Of a DNA stretch of 64,000 nt, positions 52,398 through 60,806 are shown in pieces; position 1 is the first letter of the stretch, and each line of letters opens with the position of its first letter. The notes below the pieces were generated by a model. The model was not told where the DNA came from and ran no database searches. It saw only the letters and a list, made by a program, of their open reading frames with translations. The DNA is from Deltaproteobacteria bacterium (GTDB lineage Bacteria > Myxococcota_A > Polyangia > GCA-2747355 > JADLHG01). The translations under genes and the position numbers were made by a program. The DNA is taken from assembly GCA_020848905.1 (NCBI GenBank), contig JADLHG010000063.1, positions 1 to 64,000 on the forward strand, written 5' to 3'.

Positions 52398-53242
52398 GCA
52401 TCACCGCCGGAATCGACGTCGGCACCGGGGCCATCAAGGCCGTGGTGATGAAGGTCGGGGGGGGCAAGGAAGAGCTCCTCTCGCAGGTCAGCGCGCGCAT
52501 CCGCAAGCGCGAGATCCACGCCGTGGTGGAGGAGGTCTTCCAGGCCGCGGTGCGCGAGTCGGCGGTCAAGACCATCGACTACATCGCGACCACCGGGGAC
52601 GCCGAGGACGTGCCCTTCGCGAGCGGCCACTTCTACGGCATGACCACGCACGCGCGCGGCGCGATCTTCCTCGACCCCAAGGCCACCGCGGTGCTGGACG
52701 TGGGGGCGCTCCACGGGCGCGCGGTGAAGATGGACGCCCGCGGGCGCGTCTTGAACTACAAGATGACCAGCCAGTGCGCCTCGGGCTCGGGGCAGTTCCT
52801 CGAGAACATCGCGCGCTACCTGGGCGTCTCGCAGGCCGAGGTCGGGATGCTCTCGAAGCAGGCCCAGACGCCCGAGAAGGTCTCCTCGATCTGCGCCGTG
52901 CTGGCCGAGACCGACGTGATCAACATGGTCTCGCGCGGCATCTCGACCCCCGACATCCTGCGCGGGATTCACGAGAGCATGGCGGGGCGCTTCGCGCGGC
53001 TCCTCCGCTCGCTCGACGTGGAGGGGGTGGTGCTGGTCACCGGCGGACTGGCCTCGGACGAGGGCCTCATCGCCGCGACGCAGGACGCGCTCGACTCGGA
53101 CAAGAAGGCCGCCGCACAGCCCGTGAAGGTGGAAGGGCATGCGCTCTCGATCTTCGCGGGGGCCATCGGCGCGGCGATCTGGGGGGCCTATCGCCTCGAG
53201 AAGGTCACGCTCGACGGCCCGGCCTGGCAGGCGGCGGCGTAG
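52394..53242 (+). CDS. bcrD: Benzoyl-CoA reductase subunit D (ATPase/electron activase)
   Basis: The 282-residue HgdC-family protein starts at ATG 52394 (4-nt overlap). It has [60 protein letters not shown] and [20 protein letters not shown]. The two Cys match the cluster ligands of this family. With BcrA it forms the ATP-driven electron donor. The order C-B-A-D is the Thauera/Rhodopseudomonas type of class I benzoyl-CoA reductase. Confidence 0.92.
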   Translation: MSITAGIDVGTGAIKAVVMKVGGGKEELLSQVSARIRKREIHAVVEEVFQAAVRESAVKTIDYIATTGDAEDVPFASGHFYGMTTHARGAIFLDPKATAVLDVGALHGRAVKMDARGRVLNYKMTSQCASGSGQFLENIARYLGVSQAEVGMLSKQAQTPEKVSSICAVLAETDVINMVSRGISTPDILRGIHESMAGRFARLLRSLDVEGVVLVTGGLASDEGLIAATQDALDSDKKAAAQPVKVEGHALSIFAGAIGAAIWGAYRLEKVTLDGPAWQAAA

Positions 53243-53256
53243 GCGGGATGCCACAC

Positions 53257-53276
53257 CTGGGGTGAACGTTCCCCAG
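53257..53276 (+). terminator. Hairpin downstream of bcrD
   Basis: CTGGGG (53257-53262) pairs with CCCCAG (53271-53276) around an 8-nt loop, 14 bp after the bcrD stop. No T-tract follows, so it is at best a weak or factor-assisted terminator, or an mRNA 3'-end stabiliser. Confidence 0.35.
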
Positions 53277-53392
53277 CGCAGCAGGTTTGGCCACACGGCG
53301 CGCGGGGATCCCCTCGCGCAAGCCATCAAGATCATTTCCCCGTACCTTCGGCATGCCCCTTGCTGTGGATCCCGGCATACCCGAGGTACTCG

Positions 53393-54739
53393 ATGTCTCG
53401 ACCGGTGAGCTGTCGCTACGGCGGAGGGTGTGACCTCCCCGACCGGAAGAAGCGCCCGAGCGTGCTGCTCGCGCTGGCCGTTCTCCTCGCCGCCCTGGCT
53501 CCGGCGCGGCTCTCCGCGGCGCCCGACCTGCACGGTCAGGTCACGGCGGAGAGGAAGGCGCAGCTACGCGCCGAGCAGCTCCGACCCGAGCTGCGCTATG
53601 TCCGCACCGACGTGCTCGCGCGCGCGTACATCTCGGCGCCGCTCACGATCAAGAACCGACAGGGCGAGGAGTTCACCATCGGTATCGTCGACCCGGGGAG
53701 CGCGGCGGTGGCGCGGCGCGTGAGCAACGTGCTCTCGCGATCGATCGACCTGGCGCGCTCCGGCGTCGGTGGGCACATCCCGGAGCCGATCGTCGACCGG
53801 GTGCAGGACGACATCACGAGCGTCAAGGCCGTGCAGAAGAAGTGGGCCGGCTACGGCCACCGCTTCGTCATCTCCCGCAAGTCCTCGCGGCGCCCCGGGG
53901 AGACCGAGGTCGTGGGGACCATCCTCGTGACGAAGGACCACGAGACGATCCTCTTCATCTCCGCCCAGTACGATGACCTCGTGCCGGTCCGCGACGCCCG
54001 CGGCAAGCTCGAGCACTATCGCGACCAGAAGGGCCGCGCGGTCACGCAGCGCACCCTCGACGAGACCGTGGCGAGCGCGCTTTTGCCCCTCAAGGACTAC
54101 AAGCCCGACCTCTTCCACCAGATCGCAAACTTTGCATTTATTCCGGAGATTCGTGGCGGAGGGCTGGCACGGGAGGTGCTGAAGGCCGTCTCGCAGCTCA
54201 TCGGCTCGGACGCGGCGGATCGCGCCGGCCGGCCGCTCTTTCCGCGGGGTGCGGCTCACGGCTTCTGGCAGATCGGCGAGCCCCCCTGGCAGGGACGCAT
54301 GCGCCCGATGGGCTTTCTGGCCGACCCCTCCCAGCACGCCTACCTGCTGCCCACGGCGGCCACGGGTCCGGTCGCGCCGACCGGCACGATGCGGAATCGC
54401 ACCTTCAACCGGTCGTGGAACGTGCTCGAGGAGTACTACCTGGCGATGCGGCTCTTGCTCCGCGGGGAAGGTAACGCCAGCGGACGACGGCTCAGCCCCA
54501 GGTTGAGGCGGAGATTCCACGAGCTATTGGCGACGCCGTCGATGCGTGCGGTCGCCGAGAGGCTTCAATCGCGGACGGACGCGGCCCAGATGGAGTCCGA
54601 GATCAAGCGCGCGGGGATCAAGTTCCCCAGACGGCTCCCGAGGCTCGTCCTGCTCGCGACGAATGGCGAGGCCAAGCTGCAGTACAAGTACCTCCTGGCC
54701 ACCTTCGACGACGTGTTGAAGTCCGAGAAGTCGAAGTAG
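53393..54739 (+). CDS. Secreted protein of unknown function
   Basis: The 448-residue protein is assigned to ATG 53393. ATG 53360 and GTG 53405 are in-frame alternatives, and none has a strong ribosome binding site. A signal-like segment (SVLLALAVLLAALAPARLSA) is preceded by two Cys in a basic N-terminus. The mature part includes HEDTILF-like strands (KDHETILFISAQYDDLVPVR), AFIPEIRGGGLAREVLKAVS and a basic C-terminus. No family was recognised. It follows the bcr operon after 150 bp, but nothing suggests a shared function. Confidence 0.55.
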   Translation: MSRPVSCRYGGGCDLPDRKKRPSVLLALAVLLAALAPARLSAAPDLHGQVTAERKAQLRAEQLRPELRYVRTDVLARAYISAPLTIKNRQGEEFTIGIVDPGSAAVARRVSNVLSRSIDLARSGVGGHIPEPIVDRVQDDITSVKAVQKKWAGYGHRFVISRKSSRRPGETEVVGTILVTKDHETILFISAQYDDLVPVRDARGKLEHYRDQKGRAVTQRTLDETVASALLPLKDYKPDLFHQIANFAFIPEIRGGGLAREVLKAVSQLIGSDAADRAGRPLFPRGAAHGFWQIGEPPWQGRMRPMGFLADPSQHAYLLPTAATGPVAPTGTMRNRTFNRSWNVLEEYYLAMRLLLRGEGNASGRRLSPRLRRRFHELLATPSMRAVAERLQSRTDAAQMESEIKRAGIKFPRRLPRLVLLATNGEAKLQYKYLLATFDDVLKSEKSK

Positions 54740-54742
54740 CGC

Positions 54743-56413
54743 GTGCACGACCGGCGGCCTGGAGTATTCGAGTGCTCGAAGGGGAGCGCGAGGGCGCTCG
54801 TCGCCGGCGTGCTGTTCCTCGGGGCGTGCACGAGCACGACCGCAGTCCCGACGGGTGATGACGGGGGCGTCGTCGACGGTGGCTCGGTGCCAGGCGGGGA
54901 CCTGCGCACGGCCGGAGAAGGTGGGGCGACCGAGGCCGGTGGTGGCTCGGGCGACGGGTCGTCGCTCCCGGCGGGAGATGGCGGCGCGGCCCCCGGGACC
55001 GACGCTCGCCGGCGGGACGGGGCGGCGGGCGGCGATCGGGGAACCGTGGCGCCGGGCTCCTGCGCACAGACGACGCCTGCCTCGCCCGGGACCTCGGGGC
55101 GGCAGCTCTACGTCGCCCCGACGGGCAACGACAGCACGGGCGACGGTTCGCAGCAAAAGCCTCTGCGCACACTCCCTGCGGCCGGTAGCCGCGCCAAGCC
55201 CGGCGATACGATCTATCTACGTGGCGGCACCTATGCCGGCACGTCGTGGCGCTTCACGGCCGTGGGCACGGCCGCGCAACCCATCGTGGTCCTGCCCTAC
55301 GCCGGGGAGAAGGTCGTCCTCTCCGGGCGCGGGGCGAGCATCGCCGAGAACGACGCGATCCTGACCATCGCGAGCTCCTCGCACGTGGTCTTCGACGGCT
55401 TCGAGCTGACGGAGTCCACGGGCCGCGGGCTCTCGGTGTACGAATCGGACCACGTGGCGATTCGGCGCTGCGTGATCCACGCCATCAAGTTCCGCGCGCT
55501 CGGGGGAGCGGGCAGCGACGTGGCCTTCGAAGGCAACGAGGTCTACGACGCGGCTACCGCGAACACGAGCGGCTCCTACGGCGGCGGCGGCTGGCCCGGG
55601 TGCGTGCAGCTCGCCCGCCGCAAGGACGGCTCGCGCTCGACGAGCATGAGCTTCGTGAACAACCACATCCACGACTGCTGGGGCGAGTGCCTGATCCCTT
55701 CCTTCGTCGACGGTCTCGTCGTCCGCGGCAACCGCGTCCACGACTGCTACAGCGTGAACGTCTACGTGGGTCACGTGCGCCGCGCGGTGATCGATCGCAA
55801 CATCGTCTACACCACGACCGCCAAGTACGACCGCGTGGACAACGGCCAGACGGCGACGGGCATCCACCTCGCGCTCGAGTACTACAGTGGCGCGCCGGCC
55901 GTGCCCCTCGAGGAGATCGTGATCTCGAACAACCTCGTGCTCGGCACGGGCTCGGGGATCGGCTACTGGAGCGACCCCCAGAACAAGTCCCCCACGAACA
56001 CGTACAAGAACGTGCAGCTCCTCTACAACGTGGTGATGGGGGCCAAGGGGGTGGCGATGCGCTTCCGCCCCGTGGCGAGCGGGGCGACGGCCCCGAGCGG
56101 GTGCGTGGCCCAGAACAACATCTTCTACGCCGGACAGAACGGCAGCACCCTCGAGGTGGGAAACCCGACGGGCTGGAGCTTCGCGAGCAACGACTTCCCG
56201 AACGGCGTGCCGCAGCTCGCCTCCGCGCCGGGAAACTTCGCCGCGGACCCGCAGTTCGTGAGCCCCGTGAAGGGGGGGCCCGCGGAGGGCTTCAAGGTGA
56301 AGAGCAGCTCTCCGTGCCGTGGGGCGGGCTCACCTTCGAGCGCGGCAGGGAGCGACTACTTCTGCACCGCCCGAAGCGCGAGCAAGCCGACGGTGGGGCT
56401 GCACGAGCTCTGA
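54743..56413 (+). CDS. Parallel beta-helix lipoprotein
   Basis: The 556-residue product starts at GTG 54743. It has a lipoprotein signal (LVAGVLFLGAC) and a long Gly/Asp/Ala linker (about 30-105). The start of the beta-helix is DUF1565-like (LYVAPTGNDSTGDGSQQKPL, TLPAAGSRAKPGDTIYLRGG). Repeated coils follow with Asn ladders (FVNNHIHDCWGECLIPSFVD, VVRGNRVHDCYSVNVYVG, VISNNLVLGTGSGIGYW). It is probably a surface polysaccharide-binding or lyase protein. The gene at 61440 has the same layout. Confidence 0.75.
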   Translation: MHDRRPGVFECSKGSARALVAGVLFLGACTSTTAVPTGDDGGVVDGGSVPGGDLRTAGEGGATEAGGGSGDGSSLPAGDGGAAPGTDARRRDGAAGGDRGTVAPGSCAQTTPASPGTSGRQLYVAPTGNDSTGDGSQQKPLRTLPAAGSRAKPGDTIYLRGGTYAGTSWRFTAVGTAAQPIVVLPYAGEKVVLSGRGASIAENDAILTIASSSHVVFDGFELTESTGRGLSVYESDHVAIRRCVIHAIKFRALGGAGSDVAFEGNEVYDAATANTSGSYGGGGWPGCVQLARRKDGSRSTSMSFVNNHIHDCWGECLIPSFVDGLVVRGNRVHDCYSVNVYVGHVRRAVIDRNIVYTTTAKYDRVDNGQTATGIHLALEYYSGAPAVPLEEIVISNNLVLGTGSGIGYWSDPQNKSPTNTYKNVQLLYNVVMGAKGVAMRFRPVASGATAPSGCVAQNNIFYAGQNGSTLEVGNPTGWSFASNDFPNGVPQLASAPGNFAADPQFVSPVKGGPAEGFKVKSSSPCRGAGSPSSAAGSDYFCTARSASKPTVGLHEL

Positions 56414-56445
56414 GCGCGCGACCCGCGTCCGTGCGCCGCCGCCGG

Positions 56446-56853
56446 TCAGCGCGGTCGCCGCGGCCGCCGGGGTCCTTCCAGTGCATCCACGATCGCGCCG
56501 AGCACGCTGAGTCCTCCGACGGCACCCCAGAAGAGCGCGCCGTCGGCGTTGCCGGCCTGCTGGGCCGAATGCATGAAGAGGAAGCTCGTCGCTGCCGTGA
56601 CCGCGGCGAAGGCCTGATACAGGCCCCCGCGCGAGGCGCCGAGGCGCGGGCGGTGCTCCTGTATTCCTCGCCAGGCGCGCGAGGCGAGCTCGGTCGCGCG
56701 GTGCTCCAGCTGCTGTCGGAATCCTGAGCGCTGCCCGAGCGGGCTCGGCTGGCGGGGGCGCCGCTCGAGAGCCGATGCTTGCGGCAGAGCCATCGCGAGC
56801 CACAGCGTTCCGACCAGAGTGGCGCATCCCAGGCGCGTCATCCACGAAGTCAT
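56446..56853 (-). CDS. Small secreted protein, paralogue of the 57611-58012 product
   Basis: The 135-residue protein starts at ATG 56853 behind GGAGGAG. It has a signal peptide (LGCATLVGTLWLAMALPQAS). The mature part contains SGFRQQLEHRATELASRAWR, GIQEHRPRLGASRGGLYQAF and a hydrophobic C-terminal segment (ALFWGAVGGLSVLGAIVDAL) before a basic tail. The pattern GFRQ-x-W-x-G-x-QE-x-P-RL-x-GG-x-YQAFAA matches the second protein at 57611. The family is unknown to me. Confidence 0.6.
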   Translation of the reverse strand: MTSWMTRLGCATLVGTLWLAMALPQASALERRPRQPSPLGQRSGFRQQLEHRATELASRAWRGIQEHRPRLGASRGGLYQAFAAVTAATSFLFMHSAQQAGNADGALFWGAVGGLSVLGAIVDALEGPRRPRRPR

Positions 56854-57129
56854 CTGCTCCTCCGCGCGATCGTCGGTGCGTCTCCGAGGCCGATGCAGCG
56901 TGCGGCGAGCTCGGCGGCGCGTCGTGCGCCCCTGGTGCAACCTTCAGTCCACAGTCGACCCGACGGGCGAGAAGGTGCGCGAGTCGGCGAGAAGATTCGA
57001 AAAGGCCAACGCGCAGCGTGCGCCGACCCAGGGCGAAGAGCTCGTGGAGGCTGTCGATCCTGGTGACCGGGGTGGCCGGATTGGCCAGTCGAGTGGCCGG
57101 CGAAGTCAGCTCGAGGGTCGGGCGGGAGG

Positions 57130-57585
57130 TCAGTCGTAGCGGCGTTTGAGCGGGGGCAGCTTGAACGGCGTCGGCACCGGGTCGTGGCCTCCGTCGGTCA
57201 GGCTGCTACAGCGCATCACGCGCCAGGCCGCGAGCAGACAGCCCTTGAGCGGCCCGTGCGCGCGGATGGCCTCGAAGCCGTAGTGCGAGCAGCTCGGCTC
57301 GAACTTGCACGAGATGACCCCGGGCGGCAGCTTGGCCAAGGCGCGCGAGAGGGTGAGCTGATAGAGCCGGATCGCGCCCATGAGGAGCGTGCCGGGCAGC
57401 TTCGCCGGGCGGAAGTCGGGCTTCCAAGGTGGCAGGGGCGCCGGCTCGCGTCGATGCCCGTGCCCCCTTTCTGTCTCGGCGCTCGGGGCACCCGCTCCCC
57501 CGCGGCCCGCCGCTCGCACTGCGCTGGGCACACCCATCGCGAGCAGCGTGAGCGCGAGCATCAGGGCGTTGCGAAGCGAGCGCAT
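57130..57585 (-). CDS. yidD: YidD-like protein with apparent signal peptide
   Basis: The 151-residue protein starts at ATG 57585 behind GGAG (TTG 57597 is weaker). Residues 1-25 look like a signal peptide (NALMLALTLLAMGVPSAVRA), followed by a basic Pro-rich linker. The YidD domain is at about 70-140: GAIRLYQLTLSRALAKLPPG, CKFEPSCSHYGFEAIRAHGP, KGCLLAAWRVMRCSSLTDGG and HDPVPTP. YidD is normally a short cytoplasmic membrane-bound helper of YidC of 70-85 residues. Here an export signal would place it on the other side. It is flanked by two paralogous secreted proteins. Confidence 0.8.
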   Translation of the reverse strand: MRSLRNALMLALTLLAMGVPSAVRAAGRGGAGAPSAETERGHGHRREPAPLPPWKPDFRPAKLPGTLLMGAIRLYQLTLSRALAKLPPGVISCKFEPSCSHYGFEAIRAHGPLKGCLLAAWRVMRCSSLTDGGHDPVPTPFKLPPLKRRYD

Positions 57586-57610
57586 GGGGCTCTCCAAGAG
57601 GGTGCTCCAC

Positions 57611-58012
57611 CTAGTAGCGGCGCGGACGCGAACTCTCGGAGGCGACGTCGCTCACGAGGCCGACGAGGTTGAGGATGCCGAGCGTGCCCCAAATGATCTG
57701 CCCGGTGCTGTCCTGCGCGTTCAGCGCCTGGGCGAAATTGATGCCGCTGATCACGGTGCCCGCCGCGGCGAACGCCTGATAGCAGCCGCCGAGCGACCGG
57801 GCGAGTCGCGGGTTGCGCTCCTGAACCCCCTGCCAGCGCTGCTGGGCCCACTTCTGCACGCCCTGGCCGATGCGCTGACGGAAGCCCTGCTGTTGCCCGA
57901 TCTGCTGCTGCCGCTGCTGCCGCTCGAAGGCGAGCGCGTTGGGCGCGGCCACCGTCAGCACCATCATCCCCGCCACCGTCGCGGCCAGCACACTCGTCAT
58001 CAGCTTCGACAT
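57611..58012 (-). CDS. Small secreted protein, paralogue of the 56446-56853 product
   Basis: The 133-residue protein starts at ATG 58012 behind GGAGGAG. It has a signal peptide (SVLAATVAGMMVLTVAAPNA). A Gln-rich N-terminus (QRQQQIGQQQGFRQR) leads into KWAQQRWQGVQERNPRLARS, LGGCYQAFAAAGTVISGINF and a C-terminal hydrophobic segment (IIWGTLGILNLVGLVSDVAS). It is 25 nt upstream of yidD in the same direction. The shared pattern with the protein at 56446 shows a local duplication. Confidence 0.62.
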   Translation of the reverse strand: MSKLMTSVLAATVAGMMVLTVAAPNALAFERQQRQQQIGQQQGFRQRIGQGVQKWAQQRWQGVQERNPRLARSLGGCYQAFAAAGTVISGINFAQALNAQDSTGQIIWGTLGILNLVGLVSDVASESSRPRRY

Positions 58013-58375
58013 GACACGCTCCTCCTCTTGGTGGGCGCTCGCCCAGTTCTCGTTTCGTCTACATGCGCCGCGCGATGCGATGCGCGGCGGAAGGCCCCGA
58101 TTGCAACGGCGGGGCCAACGGAAGTTGGGAGAAGCCAAGGTGCCGACCTCGCGACCGAAGCGCCGTCTGCGCGGGGCGCGGCGGCGCGAGTTCGTCGCGC
58201 AGCGCTTGACCGGCATTCGGAAGGAGAGGCGACCCAATCGGCCAGGCTGGCCGATTGCGCCACCCTGGTCCGCCTGCCAGCCAGCCCCGGCGGTCGTAGA
58301 TCGTGAATATCTCTGCGATCGAGTGTGGCGTGGGGTTTGCTCGTGTCTGCCCTGCTGGCCGTGTGAGGAAGCCCC
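58013..58375. other. Divergent intergenic region with strong dyads
   Basis: These 363 bases separate the small secreted protein gene (minus) from the gene at 58376 (plus), with no credible gene inside. CGCCGCGC (58066-58073) pairs with GCGCGGCG (58082-58089). A 23-bp dyad has arms CAATCGGCCAG (58235-58245) and CTGGCCGATTG (58247-58257) around a single G. No T-tract follows either, so they are more likely regulatory than terminators. Confidence 0.5.
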
Positions 58376-59107
58376 ATGCTGCGCGTGCGTGCCCTGAGCT
58401 CGATGGTTCTGCTGGCTGCCGTGCTCTGTCAGGCGCCGCCGGCGCTGGCGGAGGAGCGCGCCACGGGCTCGTTCTTCGACCGCCTCTGCGAGCGCTTCGA
58501 GCCTCAGGGGAAGGTCGGCCGCTTCTTCTTCCTGCTGAGTGAGGGCTTCTTGCGTAGCACCTTCGGTGCGTGGCCGCGCCGGGCCGTGGAGGTGGAAGAA
58601 CCGTTCCGGCCGCAGGACCGCGCTCTGCTGGGCAAGGCGACGACCTTCGAGATCGGCATCTGGGAGGCGCTCGACGCCTCGGGGCGCGCGCTCCATACCG
58701 TGCCGGTCACGAGCTATCGGCCGGAGAACAAGCTCTCCTGGGTGCGGTCCTTCAACGCGATCCAGGCGGCGGACCTGGAGCAGACGGCCGACCAGCTCAT
58801 CGCTGCGCTGCGCGGTGCGAGCGCCGAGGTCGCGACGATCCGCTACACCCACTACCATGGCCCCTTCTCCCTCGGGAATCCGTCGCGCTTCTCGTCGCTC
58901 GGCGACAAGCGGCAGAGCCACACGATTCGCGACTACTTCGCCCGCAAGGGGGTGAAGGGCGTGCGCTACGAGATGGGACTCCTCTACCGCGGCCGCTCCG
59001 GGCACGAGGGAAAGCGCCTCGTGCGCCTGCCCGAGAGCCCGCTGCCGTGGGGCGAGGCGAATCCGTTCGGGGGCCCCGTGGGCGCGTCGCCGTCGACAAA
59101 GCGCTAG
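58376..59107 (+). CDS. Secreted protein of unknown function
   Basis: The 243-residue protein starts at ATG 58376 with GAGGAAG upstream. It has a signal peptide (SSMVLLAAVLCQAPPALA, before EER). The mature part includes FFDRLCERFEPQGKVGRFFF, IRYTHYHGPFSLGNPSRF and DYFARKGVKGVRYEMGLLYR. No family was recognised. It ends 20 nt before tryptophanase and could be cotranscribed with it. Confidence 0.55.
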   Translation: MLRVRALSSMVLLAAVLCQAPPALAEERATGSFFDRLCERFEPQGKVGRFFFLLSEGFLRSTFGAWPRRAVEVEEPFRPQDRALLGKATTFEIGIWEALDASGRALHTVPVTSYRPENKLSWVRSFNAIQAADLEQTADQLIAALRGASAEVATIRYTHYHGPFSLGNPSRFSSLGDKRQSHTIRDYFARKGVKGVRYEMGLLYRGRSGHEGKRLVRLPESPLPWGEANPFGGPVGASPSTKR

Positions 59108-59127
59108 GTCGGCGCTATGACCGCTCC

Positions 59128-60501
59128 ATGAAGACCATCATCGAGCCCTTCCGGGTCAAGGTCGTCGAGCCGATCCGCATGACCTCGCGCGCCGAACGCG
59201 AGGCCATCGTCGCCGCGGCGAAGTACAACCTGTTCCAGGTGCGCGCCGAGGACGTGATCGTCGACCTGCTGACGGATAGCGGGACCTCCGCCATGAGTGC
59301 GGCCCAGTGGGGGGCGCTCTTTCAGGGCGACGAGAGCTACGCCGGTGCGAGGAGCTTCTACCGCTTCCAGGCGGTCATCCGCGAGCTCACGGGCTTCGAG
59401 CACATCATTCCCACGCACCAGGGGCGGGCCGCGGAACGCATTCTGTTCTCGGTGATGGCGGGGCCGGGCAAGGTCGTGCCCAACAACACGCACTTCGACA
59501 CCACGCGCGCCAACGTGGAGGCCGTCGGCGCGGTGGCGCTCGACCTGCCGTGCGAGGAGGCGCGAGACCTCGGCTCGCAGGCGCCCTTCAAGGGCGACGT
59601 GGACCTTGCGGGCCTGGCGCGCTGCCTCGAGGAGAACCCGGGGCGCGTGCCGCTCGTGATGGTCACGGTGACCAACAACTCCGGTGGTGGGCAGCCGGTG
59701 TCGCTCGCGAACCTGCGGGCGGTGCGCGAGCTCTGCACGAAGCACGGCGTGCCGCTCTACCTGGACGCGGCGCGCTTCGCCGAGAACGCCTATCTGATCA
59801 AGCTGCGCGAGCCGGGGCAGGCGGGGCGCTCGGCGCGCGAGATCGCCCGGGAGATGTTTCGCCTCTGCGACGGGGCCACGATGAGCGCCAAGAAGGACGC
59901 GCTCGTGAACATCGGCGGCTTCGTGGCCACCAACGACGGGGACGTCGCCGCGCAGATGCGCAACGTGCTCATCCTCACGGAAGGGTTTCCGACCTACGGC
60001 GGGATGGCGGGGCGGGACCTCGAGGCGATCGCAGTAGGTCTCGACGAGATTCTCGACGAGGACTACCTGAACTACCGCTTCGCCAGCACGCGCTACCTGG
60101 GGCAGCACCTGACGGAGATGGGCATTCCGCTGATGCAGCCGGTGGGGGGGCACGCGATCTACATCGACGCGCGCCGCATGCTGCCGCACATCCCGCCGCT
60201 CGAGTACCCCGGGCAATCCCTGGCGGTGGCCACCTACGTGGAGGGGGGCGTGCGCAGCGTGGAGGTCGGGAGCGTGATGTTCGGCCGACGCGACGAAGCG
60301 ACCGGCGCCGAGACCGCTGCCCCGCGGGACCTCGTACGCCTGGCGATCCCGCGGCGGGTCTACACGCAGAGCCACATCGACTACGTGGTGGAGGTGATGC
60401 AGGAGGTCCATCGGCGCAAGGAGTTCTTGCGCGGGATGCGCATCGCCTGGCAGCCCCCCGCGCTGCGCCACTTCTCGGCCCACTTCGAACCGCTGACCTG
60501 A
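59128..60501 (+). CDS. tnaA: Tryptophanase (beta-eliminating PLP lyase)
   Basis: The 457-residue enzyme of the tryptophanase/tyrosine phenol-lyase family starts at ATG 59128. It has VDLLTDSGTSAMSAAQWGAL, FEHIIPTHQGRAAERILF, YLDAARFAENAY and the PLP lysine in MSAKKDALVNIGGF (Lys256). Near the C-terminus the motif GGVRSVEVG has Val where tyrosine phenol-lyases have Met and Arg (RSMER), which favours tryptophanase: L-tryptophan to indole, pyruvate and ammonia. No TnaC-like leader was seen. Substrate assignment rests on two residues recalled from the family. Confidence 0.85.
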   Translation: MKTIIEPFRVKVVEPIRMTSRAEREAIVAAAKYNLFQVRAEDVIVDLLTDSGTSAMSAAQWGALFQGDESYAGARSFYRFQAVIRELTGFEHIIPTHQGRAAERILFSVMAGPGKVVPNNTHFDTTRANVEAVGAVALDLPCEEARDLGSQAPFKGDVDLAGLARCLEENPGRVPLVMVTVTNNSGGGQPVSLANLRAVRELCTKHGVPLYLDAARFAENAYLIKLREPGQAGRSAREIAREMFRLCDGATMSAKKDALVNIGGFVATNDGDVAAQMRNVLILTEGFPTYGGMAGRDLEAIAVGLDEILDEDYLNYRFASTRYLGQHLTEMGIPLMQPVGGHAIYIDARRMLPHIPPLEYPGQSLAVATYVEGGVRSVEVGSVMFGRRDEATGAETAAPRDLVRLAIPRRVYTQSHIDYVVEVMQEVHRRKEFLRGMRIAWQPPALRHFSAHFEPLT

Positions 60502-60806
60502 GGCCGGCCGCCCCGTCGGCCCCGGCGCCTGCGGCTCTCCCGTCCCTCTGCCGCAGCGCGTCGCGAGGCCCTTCGCGCCGCCCTCGAAAACCATCCAGCT
60601 GGCGCCGAGGCCAGCCGGAGGCCCTCCCCGCGCCGCGCAGAAATCAACCCGGGTGAGTTCGGAGAATCAACCCGGGTGCGGGGAGAGAGGCGGAGCGGTC
60701 GCGTGATTACGGGGCCTTGAGCGGTGACGAGGGAGAGGCGGAGGTCCCGAGCCGGATGGTACGCGCGTTGCCTTCTCCCCCGGGTGCGGACCCCGAGGAG
60801 GCCCCC
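60502..60806. other. Intergenic region after tryptophanase
   Basis: These 305 bases hold no credible gene. The only marked structure is the pair of 14-bp direct repeats at 60642-60678. A GC-rich stretch with no T-tract follows tnaA, so no intrinsic terminator was found. Confidence 0.5.
60642..60678. repeat. Two 14-bp direct repeats 23 bp apart
   Basis: AATCAACCCGGGTG occurs at 60642-60655 and 60665-60678, again with a 23-bp period as at 369-403. It resembles the iterated binding sites at the ends of IS21-family elements and could be a scar. An operator with two phased sites is an alternative. Confidence 0.45.

Noticed and set aside
59128-60501. Tyrosine phenol-lyase
   Set aside because: The C-terminal motif is VRSVEVG, with Val at the positions where tyrosine phenol-lyases have Met and Arg, so tryptophanase is more likely.
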